Assembly (NCBI GenBank): GCA_036383255.1
Contig: DASVOS010000009.1
Span: forward strand, 111,287 to 148,109
Direction: 5' to 3'
DNA from: Gammaproteobacteria bacterium
Lineage (GTDB): Bacteria > Pseudomonadota > Gammaproteobacteria > Natronospirales > REEB76
Length of the DNA stretch: 36,823 bases
Of this stretch, positions 7,803 through 16,604 are shown one piece after another (position 1 is the first letter of the stretch; each line of letters opens with the position of its first letter). A program made the translations under genes and the position numbers. Under the pieces are notes generated by a model. The model was not told the DNA's origin and made no database searches. It saw only the letters and a program-made list of their open reading frames with translations.

Positions 7803-7886
7803 TGCCCGGGGCCGGACTCGAACCGGCATGACCTTTCAGTCGAGGGATTTTAAGTCCCTTGCGTCTACCAATTCCGCCACCCAGGC
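7803..7886 (-). tRNA. leuZ: tRNA-Leu (anticodon UAA)
   Basis: The minus strand folds as a class II tRNA: acceptor GCCTGGG paired with CCCGGGC plus discriminator A, D arm with GGTAGAC, anticodon stem AGGGA/TCCCT around loop CTTAAAA (anticodon TAA), a long variable arm, and a T arm GCCGG/CCGGC with loop TTCGAGT. The 3' CCA is not encoded: the bases after the discriminator are CAC. It is the third of three tRNA genes in the order Gly-Cys-Leu, as glyW-cysT-leuZ in E. coli, and ends 7 bases before the ccmA start codon. Confidence 0.95.
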
Positions 7887-7918
7887 AAAAGGGGCGCCAA
7901 GGGTACTGAGTGATTATT

Positions 7919-7992
7919 TGGAGGCTAGGGTCGGAATTGAACCGGCGTACACGGCTTTGCAGGCCGCTGCATGACCACTCTGCCACCTAGCC
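7919..7992 (-). tRNA. cysT: tRNA-Cys (anticodon GCA)
   Basis: Cloverleaf on the minus strand: acceptor GGCTAGG/CCTAGCC, discriminator T (U73, the cysteine identity base), anticodon loop CTGCAAA giving GCA, T loop TTCAATT. The 3' CCA is encoded (7921-7919). It lies between tRNA-Gly and tRNA-Leu, matching E. coli cysT. Confidence 0.96.
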
Positions 7993-8088
7993 GTCTGGAA
8001 CCTGAAAACCCCGGAAATCTACCACATAGAAGGGGTAATTTCAGGGTCTTGCGCTGAACATGAAGCCCTCGCCGGGGCTCCAACAAGC

Positions 8089-8113
8089 AAAAACCCCGGC
8101 GTGGCGGCCGAGG
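8089..8113 (-). terminator. Intrinsic terminator-like hairpin after tRNA-Gly
   Basis: On the minus strand CCTCGGC (8113-8107) pairs with GCCGGGG (8100-8094) around a 6-base loop, with one G-U pair, followed by TTTTT (8093-8089). It sits 13 bases after the tRNA-Gly gene and before tRNA-Cys, so it would separate the first tRNA from the other two or attenuate readthrough. No clear promoter was found between it and tRNA-Cys. Confidence 0.65.
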
Positions 8114-8126
8114 TTCTTGGTGGATC

Positions 8127-8202
8127 TGGAGCGGGAAACGAGGCTCGAACTCGCGACCTCAACCTTGGCAAGGTTGCGCTCTACCAACTGAGCTATTCCC
8201 GC
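8127..8202 (-). tRNA. glyW: tRNA-Gly (anticodon GCC)
   Basis: The minus strand is a standard 76-base tRNA with acceptor GCGGGAA/TTCCCGC, discriminator T, encoded CCA (8129-8127), D arm GCTCAGTTGGTAGAGC, anticodon loop TTGCCAA giving GCC, and T loop TTCGAGC. It is nearly identical to E. coli glyW as I remember it, and follows pgsA as glyW does there. Confidence 0.97.
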
Positions 8203-8214
8203 ATAAGGGCGACT

Positions 8215-8242
8215 ATTCTAGGGCCCCCGGCGGGGGTGTCAA
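8215..8242 (-). promoter_or_regulatory. Sigma-70 promoter of the tRNA cluster
   Basis: A consensus -35 TTGACA (8242-8237) and a -10 TAGAAT (8220-8215, five of six matches) are spaced by 16 bp on the minus strand. Transcription would begin around 8208, a few bases before tRNA-Gly. The bases between the -10 and the tRNA are GC-rich (GTCGCCC), as in stringently controlled stable-RNA promoters. It lies in the 56-base gap after pgsA. Confidence 0.82.
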
Positions 8243-8258
8243 GGCGCAGGGGCGGGTT

Positions 8259-8816
8259 TCAGGCCCGTTTCAGCTCCGGCCAGGCTGCCAGCAGGTACAT
8301 GCACATGGACCAGAGGGTGAGGCCCGCCGCCAGCACCAGCATGGCCACGCCAGCGCCGTACACGTCGAACTGCCCCAACGGGTTGCGGAACAGCATGAAG
8401 CCGATGGCCAGCATCTGCATGGTGGTCTTGACCTTGCCGACGAAGGACACCGCCACGTGCTTGGCCCGCCCCATCTCCGCCATCCACTCCCGGAGCGCCG
8501 AGATGGTGATCTCGCGGCCGACGATGATGATGACCGCCAGCGTCATCCACGTGGTGGTCTCGCGGGAGAGCAGCAACAGCAGCGAGGTGGCCACGATCAG
8601 CTTGTCCGCCACCGGATCCAGGAAGCGGCCGAAAGCGGAGCTCTCGTTGAAGCGCCGCGCGATGTAGCCGTCGAACCAGTCCGTCACGCCTGCCAGCGCG
8701 AAGATCGCGCAGCTCGCGAGGGGCGACCAGGTCCGCTCCATCATGAACACCGCCACCAGCACCGGGATGAGCGCGATGCGCAGCAACGTCAGCAGGTTCG
8801 CCCAGGTGAGTATCAC
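8259..8816 (-). CDS. pgsA: CDP-diacylglycerol--glycerol-3-phosphate 3-phosphatidyltransferase
   Basis: PgsA makes phosphatidylglycerol phosphate from CDP-diacylglycerol and glycerol-3-phosphate at the inner membrane, the committed step to phosphatidylglycerol and cardiolipin. The 185-residue protein has several membrane helices and the complete CDP-alcohol phosphatidyltransferase signature, D-x2-DG-x2-AR-x8-G-x3-D-x3-D, seen as DWFDGYIARR followed by GRFLDPVADK (about residues 46-71). Length is typical. It starts 9 bases after the uvrC stop and precedes tRNA-Gly, the order seen in E. coli. Confidence 0.95.
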   Translation of the reverse strand: MILTWANLLTLLRIALIPVLVAVFMMERTWSPLASCAIFALAGVTDWFDGYIARRFNESSAFGRFLDPVADKLIVATSLLLLLSRETTTWMTLAVIIIVGREITISALREWMAEMGRAKHVAVSFVGKVKTTMQMLAIGFMLFRNPLGQFDVYGAGVAMLVLAAGLTLWSMCMYLLAAWPELKRA

Positions 8817-8825
8817 GCCGTCTCC

Positions 8826-10649
8826 CTACTCTTCCGCGTGGAACAGTCCGTAGATGCGCTTGGCCAGCTCGCGGCTGATGCCGGGCACGCTGGCCAGGTC
8901 CTCGATGCCGGCGCGGGTCACGCCCTGCAGGCCGCCGAAGTGCTTGAGCAAGGCCTGCCGGCGCTTCGGCCCCAGCCCCCCGATCTCCTCCAGCGGCGAG
9001 GTGTTGCGCGCCTTGGCGCGCCGCTGCCGGTGACCGGTGATGGCGAAACGATGCGCCTCGTCACGGATCTGCTGGATGAGGTGCAAAGCCGGTGAGTCCG
9101 GAGGGAGTATAAGCGGGGCCTCCCGGCCGGACAAGAAAAGCTGCTCGAAGCCGGGCTTGCGGGTCGGGCCCTTGGCGATGGACGCCAGGAACACCCCCTC
9201 CACCTGCAGTTCCTCCAGCACCTTCTCCGCCTCGTGCAGCTGGCCCTTGCCACCGTCGATGAACAGCACATCCGGCACCAGGCCCTCGCCCTTCTTGAGG
9301 CGGGTGTAGCGGCGCGTCAGGGCCTGGCGCATGGCGCCGTAGTCGTCTCCGCCCTCCACGCCCTCGATGTTGAAGCGCCGGTAGTCGGACTTGCGTGCAC
9401 CCTCGGTGTCGAACACCACGCAGGAGGTGACGGTCCCCTCGCCCATGGTGTGGCTGACGTCGAAGCACTCCAGGCGGGTCGGCATCTGCTCCAGCTCGAG
9501 CGCCTCCTGCAGCGCTTCGAAGCGCCGGCGCATGCCGGCGTCCATGGCCAGGCGCAGCGACAGCGCCTGCTCTGCGTTGACCCGCGCCATCTCCACCTGG
9601 CGGCGGCGCTCGCCACGCACGCTGTCGCGGATCTCCACGGAGTGGCCCGATTGACCCGTGAGAGCCTCGGCGACGACTTCCGCATCCTCGATGGGTTCGG
9701 CCACCACTATCACCGCCGGGATGTCGCGGCCCAGGTAGTACTGGGGCAGGAAAGCATCCAGCACGGCGGCGGTGCTCTCCTCGCCACTGACGCGGGGGTG
9801 GAAGACCTGGTTGCCGAGCTGGCGCCCGGAGCGCACGAACATCACGGTCACCGCAGCCACGCCGGCGCGCGCGGCGGCGGCCACCACGTCATAGTCGCCG
9901 CCCTCGCCGGAGATGTGCTGGTGCTCCGCGGTGCGGCGCAGGCTCGCGATCTGGTCGCGATAGCGGGCGGCGAGCTCGAACTCGGTGCGGGCCGAGGCCT
10001 GCTCCATGCGCTCGACCATCGCTTCCACCACCTCACCGGTCTTGCCCTGCAGGAACATCACCGCATTCTCGGTGTCCCGGGCGTAGTCCTCCTGGGACAC
10101 GAGACCCACGCAGGGGGCCGAACAGCGCTTGATCTGGTACTGCAGGCAGGGCCGGCTGCGGTTGCGGAAGAAGCCGTCGTTGCACTGGCGCAGCAAGAAC
10201 AGCTTCTGCAGCAGCACCACGGTCTCGCGGGCGGAGTAAGCGCTGGGATACGGTCCGAAGTAGCGCCCGCCCTCCCTGCGCCGGCCGCGGTACAGCATCA
10301 GCCGGGGAAACGGATGCGAATCGTCGAGCCGGATGTAGGGGTAGGTCTTGTCGTCCCGCAGCACCACGTTGTAGCGCGGCCGGTGCTGCTTGATGAGGTT
10401 GTTCTCCAGCAGCAGGGCCTCGGTCTCGGTGTGGGTTACCGTGACCTGCACATCCGTGATCTGGTTGCGCATCACCAGGGTCTTGGGATTCGACTCGCTG
10501 GCGCGGAAGTAACTGGCCAGGCGCTTCTTGAGGTTGCGCGCCTTGCCGACATAGAGGATCTCACCGCCGCCTCCGTACATGCGGTACACGCCCGGCGCGC
10601 CAGTCATCGACTCCAGGAAGCGGGCGCTGTCGAAGGTCGGCGTGCTCAC
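8826..10649 (-). CDS. uvrC: Excinuclease ABC subunit C (UvrC)
   Basis: UvrC makes both incisions in nucleotide excision repair after UvrA and UvrB locate the lesion. The 607-residue protein has an N-terminal GIY-YIG nuclease domain (about 15-95, GVYRMY then ILYVGKARNLKKRL) for the 3' cut, a Cys-rich linker, a UVR domain that binds UvrB (about 205-240), the RNase H-like nuclease with DVSHTMGEG for the 5' cut, and a double helix-hairpin-helix at the end (LEEIGGLGPKRRQALL, LASVPGISRELAKRIYG). Its start overlaps the uracil-DNA glycosylase stop by 4 bases. All domains are intact and the length is normal. Confidence 0.97.
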   Translation of the reverse strand: MSTPTFDSARFLESMTGAPGVYRMYGGGGEILYVGKARNLKKRLASYFRASESNPKTLVMRNQITDVQVTVTHTETEALLLENNLIKQHRPRYNVVLRDDKTYPYIRLDDSHPFPRLMLYRGRRREGGRYFGPYPSAYSARETVVLLQKLFLLRQCNDGFFRNRSRPCLQYQIKRCSAPCVGLVSQEDYARDTENAVMFLQGKTGEVVEAMVERMEQASARTEFELAARYRDQIASLRRTAEHQHISGEGGDYDVVAAAARAGVAAVTVMFVRSGRQLGNQVFHPRVSGEESTAAVLDAFLPQYYLGRDIPAVIVVAEPIEDAEVVAEALTGQSGHSVEIRDSVRGERRRQVEMARVNAEQALSLRLAMDAGMRRRFEALQEALELEQMPTRLECFDVSHTMGEGTVTSCVVFDTEGARKSDYRRFNIEGVEGGDDYGAMRQALTRRYTRLKKGEGLVPDVLFIDGGKGQLHEAEKVLEELQVEGVFLASIAKGPTRKPGFEQLFLSGREAPLILPPDSPALHLIQQIRDEAHRFAITGHRQRRAKARNTSPLEEIGGLGPKRRQALLKHFGGLQGVTRAGIEDLASVPGISRELAKRIYGLFHAEE

Positions 10650-11287
10650 GGCACGAGCTTGCGGGCCCGTGCCACCACCTTGTGGAACATGGCGGTGGTG
10701 AGGCGGCCGGTCTGGGTGTTGTAGCGGCTGCAGTGGTAGGAATCCAGAAGGATGCGGCCGCCCGGCAGCGCGTACTCGGCTCCGTGCTTGAACTTAAACT
10801 GCGACTGCTTCAGCTCGTAGACCCGCAGCACCGCCTCATGGGCGACGCGGCCCAGGGCCAGGATCACCGTGCCCTCCGCGGTGTGGTGCAGATCCGCGAT
10901 GAGGTAGCGGTTGCAGTTGCGGATCTCCTCCGGCTTGGGCTTGTTGGCCGGCGGCACGCATTTCACCGCGTTGTTGACCCGGCAATCCTTGAGCTTCAGG
11001 CCGTCATCCGGCGAGGCGCCTTCGGGCTGGTTGGCGAAGCCATACTTGTGCAGGGTCGAATAGAGAAGGATGCCGGCGTAATCGCCGGTGAAGGGCCGCC
11101 CGGTGCGGTTGGCCCCATGCATCCCCGGCGCGAGCCCTACCACCACGAGGCCTGCCTTCGGGTCGCCGAAGGGCGGCACAGGGTGGGCGTAATAGCCGGG
11201 ATGTTCCTTGCGCACGTCCTTGAGGAACCCAGCCAGGCGCGGGCAGATCGTGCAGTGCTTATTGAATATGGTGTCTGATTTCTTCAT
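10646..11287 (-). CDS. Family 5-type uracil-DNA glycosylase (UdgB) with iron-sulfur cysteines
   Basis: This 213-residue protein fits the uracil-DNA glycosylase superfamily, in the iron-sulfur branch known as UDGb (family 5), which removes uracil and related deaminated bases. Motif A is GLAPGMHGANRTGRPFTGD (about residues 51-69); the C-terminal loop motif is SYHCSRYNTQTGRLT (about 183-197). Four Cys that could hold a 4Fe-4S cluster are at about 12, 15 (HCTICPR), 110 and 125. A longer start at 11311 would add 8 residues, but its start codon lies at the edge of a perfect hairpin (11292-11309), so I prefer ATG 11287; neither has a good ribosome binding site. It overlaps uvrC by 4 bases, joining base excision and nucleotide excision repair in one transcript. 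Confidence 0.87.
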   Translation of the reverse strand: MKKSDTIFNKHCTICPRLAGFLKDVRKEHPGYYAHPVPPFGDPKAGLVVVGLAPGMHGANRTGRPFTGDYAGILLYSTLHKYGFANQPEGASPDDGLKLKDCRVNNAVKCVPPANKPKPEEIRNCNRYLIADLHHTAEGTVILALGRVAHEAVLRVYELKQSQFKFKHGAEYALPGGRILLDSYHCSRYNTQTGRLTTAMFHKVVARARKLVP

Positions 11288-11291
11288 GCAC

Positions 11292-11309
11292 GGGACCCCG
11301 GCGGGTCCC
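11292..11309. other. Perfect hairpin at the uracil glycosylase start
   Basis: GGGACCC (11292-11298) and GGGTCCC (11303-11309) form a perfect 7-bp GC-rich stem with a 4-base loop, between the response regulator stop (11329) and the glycosylase start. No T-run follows. It could restrict translation of the glycosylase or attenuate transcription entering udg-uvrC-pgsA. Confidence 0.55.
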
Positions 11310-11328
11310 ATGAGTATGCGGTGCAGGC

Positions 11329-11994
11329 TCAGCCCGCGCCAGTACCGCCCCCGGTCTTCTCCTCGATCATGCCGTAGCGCAGAGCCAGGCGCGTGAGTTC
11401 GACGTCGTTGGAGACGCCCAGCTTCTCGAAGAGTCGCGAGCGGTAGGTGCTCACGGTCTTGGGACTGAGGTGCAGCTTGTCGGAGATGTCCTGCACCGAG
11501 TGGCCGCCGGTGGCCATGATCATGACCTGCATCTCGCGGGCCGAGAGCTGGTCGAAAGGCGAGCCGCCTGCGGTGCGGTTCACCGCCTGGAGCGCCAGCT
11601 GGCGCGCGATCTCGGCCGAGATATAGCGCTCGCCGGCATGCACGCGGCGGATGGCGGTGACGATCTCGTCCTCCGCGGAATCCTTGGTGATGTAGCCGGA
11701 GGCACCCGCCTCCATCAGCTTCATGGGGAAGGGCTCGGCGGTCTGGGCCGAGAGCACGATGATGCGGGTCTCGGGCAGGCTCATGGCGAGCTTGCGGGTG
11801 GCCTCGAGGCCGCCGATACCGGGCATGGACACGTCCATGAGGATGACCTGGGGCTTGAGGGCGCGGGCGCGCTCTACCGCCTCCTCCCCCGAGGAAGCCT
11901 CACCGAGGACGCGGATGTCCGTAGTCTGATCCAGGATGAGCTTGATGCCCGTCCGGATCAGCTTGTGATCGTCCACCAACAGGACGCCGATCAT
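11329..11994 (-). CDS. uvrY: UvrY/GacA-family response regulator
   Basis: A two-component response regulator of the UvrY/GacA/VarA type, which in gammaproteobacteria is phosphorylated by BarA/GacS and switches on CsrB/RsmZ-type small RNAs that titrate CsrA. The 221-residue protein has a receiver domain with acidic pair Asp8-Asp9, phospho-acceptor Asp54 (ILMDVSMPG), switch Ser82 and Lys104, and a LuxR-type helix-turn-helix (about 150-205, LSAREMQ through VSTYRSRLFEKLG). Position immediately upstream of uvrC-pgsA is the classic location of uvrY. A ribosome binding site AAGGGGTAAGG precedes the ATG. The sensor kinase is not in the window. Confidence 0.9.
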   Translation of the reverse strand: MIGVLLVDDHKLIRTGIKLILDQTTDIRVLGEASSGEEAVERARALKPQVILMDVSMPGIGGLEATRKLAMSLPETRIIVLSAQTAEPFPMKLMEAGASGYITKDSAEDEIVTAIRRVHAGERYISAEIARQLALQAVNRTAGGSPFDQLSAREMQVMIMATGGHSVQDISDKLHLSPKTVSTYRSRLFEKLGVSNDVELTRLALRYGMIEEKTGGGTGAG

Positions 11995-12087
11995 CCTTAC
12001 CCCTTGTGCCGCCTCAGCGGCAGTTCATCCGCACAGCTTAATCCAAACACTCCCTTGGGACATCCTGTCCCCGCATCCCATGCGTCC

Positions 12088-13419
12088 TCAGTCCATGTGC
12101 TCGATGATGGCATCGCCGAAGCCGGAGGTCCCCACGAGCTCGGCGCCGGGGATCAGGCTTTGCATCTTCTCCTCGACATTCTTGCGCGCCGCGATCTCGC
12201 GCTTGGGCACGCGGATGGCCTCGCGTAGCCGCGCCAGGTCATAGGTCATGATCTTGGCGGCGATGGTGCGGGCCATGCCGTGCATGATGCGGTCGGCCGC
12301 CTCGTTCCAGCCGAGGTAGCGCAGCATCATCTCGGCGGACAGGATCAGCGAGCCGGGGTTCACCCGGTCCTTGCCGGCGAAGCCCGGCGCGGTGCCGTGG
12401 GTGGCCTCGAAGACCGCGTAACCGTCGCCGATGTTGCCGCCCGGGGCGATGCCGATGCCGCCGACCTGGGCCGCCAGCGCATCGGAGATGTAGTCGCCGT
12501 TCAGGTTGAGGGTGGCGATCACGTCGTAATCCTCCGGCCGCATCAGGATCTGCTGCAGGAAGTTATCGGCGATCACGTCCTTGACCACGATATCGTTGCC
12601 GGTCTTGGGGTTCTTGAAGCTGCACCAGGGGCCGCCGTCGATGTCCACGGCGCCGAACTCCTCCTTCGCCACCAGGTATCCCCAGTTGCGGAAGGCGCCT
12701 TCCGTGAACTTCATGATGTTGCCCTTGTGCACCAGCGTCACCGACACGCGGTCGTTGTCGATGGCGTAGCGGATGGCCTTGCGCACCAGCCGCTGGGAAC
12801 CTTCCTTCGAGACCGGCTTGATGCCGATGCCGGAACTGGAGGGGAAGCGGATGCCGCTCACGCCCATCTCGCGCTGCAGGAAGTCGATGACCTTATGCAC
12901 CTCGGGTGTGCCGGCGGCCCACTCGATGCCGGCATAGATGTCCTCGGTGTTCTCGCGGAACACCACCATGTCGGTGAGCTCCGAGTCCTTCATGGGGGTG
13001 GACACGCCCGGGAAGTAGCGGATGGGGCGCACGCAGGCGTACAGGTCCATGGTCTGGCGCATCGCCACGTTGAGGGAGCGGAGGCCGCCGCCCACCGGCG
13101 TGCCGAGCGGGCCCTTGATGGACACGATGTACTCGCGCAGCGCCAGCAGGGTCTCGTCCGGCAGGTACTGGTCCTTGCCGTAGAGCTGCACCGCCTTCTC
13201 GCCGGCGTAGACCTCCATCCACTCGACCCGGCGCTTGCCGGCGTAGGACTTCCTGACCGCCGCATCCACCACCTTCTTCATCACCGGCGTCACGTCGATG
13301 CCGATGCCGTCACCCTCGATGAACGGGATGATGGGCTGGTCGGGGACGCTGGTGCTGGAATCCGGGTTGACGCGGATCGGCTCGCCGCCCGCGGGCGGCT
13401 TGATCTTGTCGAATTTCAT
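12088..13419 (-). CDS. icd: Isocitrate dehydrogenase, NADP-type family
   Basis: Converts isocitrate to 2-oxoglutarate and CO2 in the TCA cycle. The protein is 443 residues against 416 in E. coli. Substrate residues are present, including Ser115 in GGGLRSLN (E. coli Ser113, the AceK phosphorylation site). With this constant +2 offset the cofactor site can be read: E. coli Val351, Tyr391 and Arg395 are kept as Val353, Tyr393 and Arg397, but Lys344-Tyr345 is replaced by Gly346-Phe347. Cofactor preference is therefore less certain than usual. An extra segment of about 25 residues (about 401-425, highly charged) lies before the final FGDAIIEHM. No aceK is seen in the window. No clear ribosome binding site precedes the ATG. 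Confidence 0.94.
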   Translation of the reverse strand: MKFDKIKPPAGGEPIRVNPDSSTSVPDQPIIPFIEGDGIGIDVTPVMKKVVDAAVRKSYAGKRRVEWMEVYAGEKAVQLYGKDQYLPDETLLALREYIVSIKGPLGTPVGGGLRSLNVAMRQTMDLYACVRPIRYFPGVSTPMKDSELTDMVVFRENTEDIYAGIEWAAGTPEVHKVIDFLQREMGVSGIRFPSSSGIGIKPVSKEGSQRLVRKAIRYAIDNDRVSVTLVHKGNIMKFTEGAFRNWGYLVAKEEFGAVDIDGGPWCSFKNPKTGNDIVVKDVIADNFLQQILMRPEDYDVIATLNLNGDYISDALAAQVGGIGIAPGGNIGDGYAVFEATHGTAPGFAGKDRVNPGSLILSAEMMLRYLGWNEAADRIMHGMARTIAAKIMTYDLARLREAIRVPKREIAARKNVEEKMQSLIPGAELVGTSGFGDAIIEHMD

Positions 13420-13545
13420 GGCTGGGCCGTAGCCGGTACGCGGGAGCGCGTGGCAGGCAGTTTAGCACGCGGGTAACCGGCCTTATGACAAGGCACTGCT
13501 CAGAAAATACGCAAGCGACCGTGTGACACAGCAGTGGAAACGGGT

Positions 13546-13561
13546 GATGCAGGGATGCATC
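13546..13561. other. Small inverted repeat in the aceA-icd gap
   Basis: GATGCA and TGCATC (6 bp) flank a 4-base loop GGGA. It is the first of three perfect inverted repeats in the 237-base gap between the aceA stop and the icd start. Because both genes run on the minus strand, this part probably lies in the icd upstream region. Function is not known. Confidence 0.4.
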
Positions 13562-13594
13562 GCCAGGTTTAGGACCCCTACTTCACTGGAGAGC

Positions 13595-13625
13595 CGGCGA
13601 GTCCGGGCATGTACCGGACTCGCCG
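13595..13625. repeat. 12-bp perfect hairpin downstream of aceA
   Basis: CGGCGAGTCCGG (13595-13606) and CCGGACTCGCCG (13614-13625) form a perfect 12-bp stem with a 7-base loop. It lies 5 bases from a second hairpin and about 30 bases past the aceA stop. No T-run follows, so it is either a transcript-stabilising 3' structure or half of a paired palindromic repeat of the REP kind. Confidence 0.7.
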
Positions 13626-13630
13626 TTCCT

Positions 13631-13655
13631 GCGGACGCCCAGGATGGGCGTCCGC
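13631..13655. repeat. 10-bp perfect hairpin abutting the aceA stop
   Basis: GCGGACGCCC (13631-13640) and GGGCGTCCGC (13646-13655) with loop AGGAT begin one base after the aceA stop codon on the minus strand. Together with the neighbouring 12-bp hairpin it makes a tandem structure at the end of the aceBA transcript. There is no poly-T tail. Confidence 0.7.
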
Positions 13656-13656
13656 G

Positions 13657-14946
<1,290 letters not shown>

Positions 14947-14963
14947 GATGAATCCCTCCGGGT

Positions 14964-16604
14964 TCAGTCCAGATCGTGATATGCCACGCTGGTGAGGAAC
15001 GGCTCCAGCCGCTCCGCGTGGGTCAGGTCCTTGAGCAGTCCCACCGCGCGGCGCAGGTGTGCGTGCTGCGCGGGAGGAGCCGAGTTGAGCAGGCGATCGC
15101 ACTGCCGCTCGATGGTGTCGTCGATGAGCTTCGCGTCGAGAGCACTGCCGTCGTCGAGGCGCGTGTCGCCCCGGTGCAGCCATTGCCAGAGCTGCGTGCG
15201 GGATATCTCCGCTGTCGCGGCATCCTCCATGAGGTTATGGATGGGCACGCAGCCGTTGCCGCCGAGCCAGGCAGCCAGATAGAGGATGGAGACCTCCACG
15301 TTGTTGTCGAGGCCCTGACGGGTGATGCTGCCTTCCGGCACCGCGAGCAGGTCAGCTGCGCTGACCTGCACGTCCTCGCGCTTCCTGTCGAGCTGGTTCG
15401 GCCCCTTGAAGTGCTTGTCGAAGATCTGCAGGGCGATGGGCACCAGCGCCGGATGCGCGACCCAGGTACCGTCGTGGCCGTCTCCCGCCTCGCGTTCCTT
15501 GTCGGCACGTACCTTGGCGAGGGCCGCCTGGTTGGCCGCATCATCGTTCTTGATGGGGATCTGGGCCGCCATGCCACCCATGGCGAAGGCACCGCGCCGG
15601 TGGCAGGTCTTGATGAGCAGCTGCGAATAGGCGCGCATGCAGGGCGCGGTCATGGTCACCTGGCCGCGTTCCGGCAGCACCCGCGCCTTGCGTGCGTGCA
15701 GCTTCTTGATGAAGCTGAAGATGTAGTCCCAGCGTCCGCAGTTCAGCCCGACGATATGCTCGCGCAGGGCATAGAGGATCTCATCCATCTCGAAAGCCGC
15801 CGGCAGGGTCTCGATGAGCACGGTGACCTTGACGGTGCCGTAGGGCAGCTTGAGCGCCGCCTCGGCGCGGGTGATCACATCCTCCCAGAGGCCCGCCTCT
15901 TCCGAGGACTCCATCTTGGGCAGGTAGTAATAAGGACCTGTGCCGCGCGCCTTGAGAGCAGCCGCGTTGTTGAACAGGTACAGGCCGAAATCGAAGAGCG
16001 CCGCAGGCACGGGCTCGCCGTCCAGGAGTGCGTGCTTCTCCAGGAGATGCCAGCCGCGGGGCCGCACCACCAGCACCGCCGGCGTGCCGTTCACCTGGTA
16101 CTGCTTGCCCTCCGGCGAGGTATACCCGATGGTGCCGCGTACCGCGTCCTTGAGGTTGACCTGCCCTTCCACAACGTTGCGCCAGGTGGGCGCGAGGGAA
16201 TCCTCGAAGTCCGCCATGAACACCTTGGCGCCGGAGTTGAGCGCGTTGATGATCATCTTGCGCTCGGTGGGGCCGGTGATCTCCACGCGCCGGTCCGTGA
16301 GGTCCGCGGGCACGGGGCCCACGTGCCAGTCGGACTCGCGGACGGAGCGGGTGTCGGCCCGGAAATCCGGCAATTCGCCGGCATCGAAGCGCGCCTGGCG
16401 CGCCACGCGGGCGGCCAGCAGCTCCTTGAGGCGAGGATGGAAGCGGCGGCAGAGATCGGCGACGAAGGCCAGGGCTTCCGGGCTGAGGATCTCCGCGTCC
16501 CGAGTACCCCCACTACCCCTGATTTCGAGGCTGGCGGCGGGCTCTACGGGCATTTTACGGATGGCTGAATCCACTGTTTTACCCGGTGATTCGTGGCTTT
16601 TCAT
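14964..16604 (-). CDS. aceB: Malate synthase A
   Basis: Condenses glyoxylate with acetyl-CoA to malate, second step of the glyoxylate shunt. The 546-residue protein is the A-type (about 530-550 residues). Seen in order: [26 protein letters not shown] (read in two halves, about 108-133), [11 protein letters not shown], the region [27 protein letters not shown], and [12 protein letters not shown], all typical of AceB. The ATG at 16604 has GAGGGG and AAGG upstream; an ATG at 16628 would add 8 residues but lacks a site. It heads the aceBA operon and its 5' region is shared with the divergent LysR gene. Confidence 0.96.
   Translation of the reverse strand: MKSHESPGKTVDSAIRKMPVEPAASLEIRGSGGTRDAEILSPEALAFVADLCRRFHPRLKELLAARVARQARFDAGELPDFRADTRSVRESDWHVGPVPADLTDRRVEITGPTERKMIINALNSGAKVFMADFEDSLAPTWRNVVEGQVNLKDAVRGTIGYTSPEGKQYQVNGTPAVLVVRPRGWHLLEKHALLDGEPVPAALFDFGLYLFNNAAALKARGTGPYYYLPKMESSEEAGLWEDVITRAEAALKLPYGTVKVTVLIETLPAAFEMDEILYALREHIVGLNCGRWDYIFSFIKKLHARKARVLPERGQVTMTAPCMRAYSQLLIKTCHRRGAFAMGGMAAQIPIKNDDAANQAALAKVRADKEREAGDGHDGTWVAHPALVPIALQIFDKHFKGPNQLDRKREDVQVSAADLLAVPEGSITRQGLDNNVEVSILYLAAWLGGNGCVPIHNLMEDAATAEISRTQLWQWLHRGDTRLDDGSALDAKLIDDTIERQCDRLLNSAPPAQHAHLRRAVGLLKDLTHAERLEPFLTSVAYHDLD

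Noticed and set aside
9234-10724. Long plus-strand open frame (496 codons) opposite uvrC
   Set aside because: Antisense shadow of uvrC; no family resemblance and no ribosome binding site.
12007-12071. Two small inverted repeats (6 bp each) between uvrY and icd
   Set aside because: Stems are short and without a T-run; in GC-rich DNA such repeats arise by chance, so I did not call a terminator.
12280-13476. Plus-strand open frame opposite icd, and similar ones opposite aceA and the patatin gene
   Set aside because: All mirror well-supported genes and show the His/Val/Leu/Gly bias typical of antisense frames in GC-rich DNA.
14976-16568. Long plus-strand open frame (530 codons) opposite aceB
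   Set aside because: It is antisense to a clear malate synthase; the high GC third positions keep the opposite strand open. Composition is His/Gly/Arg-rich without any recognisable domain.
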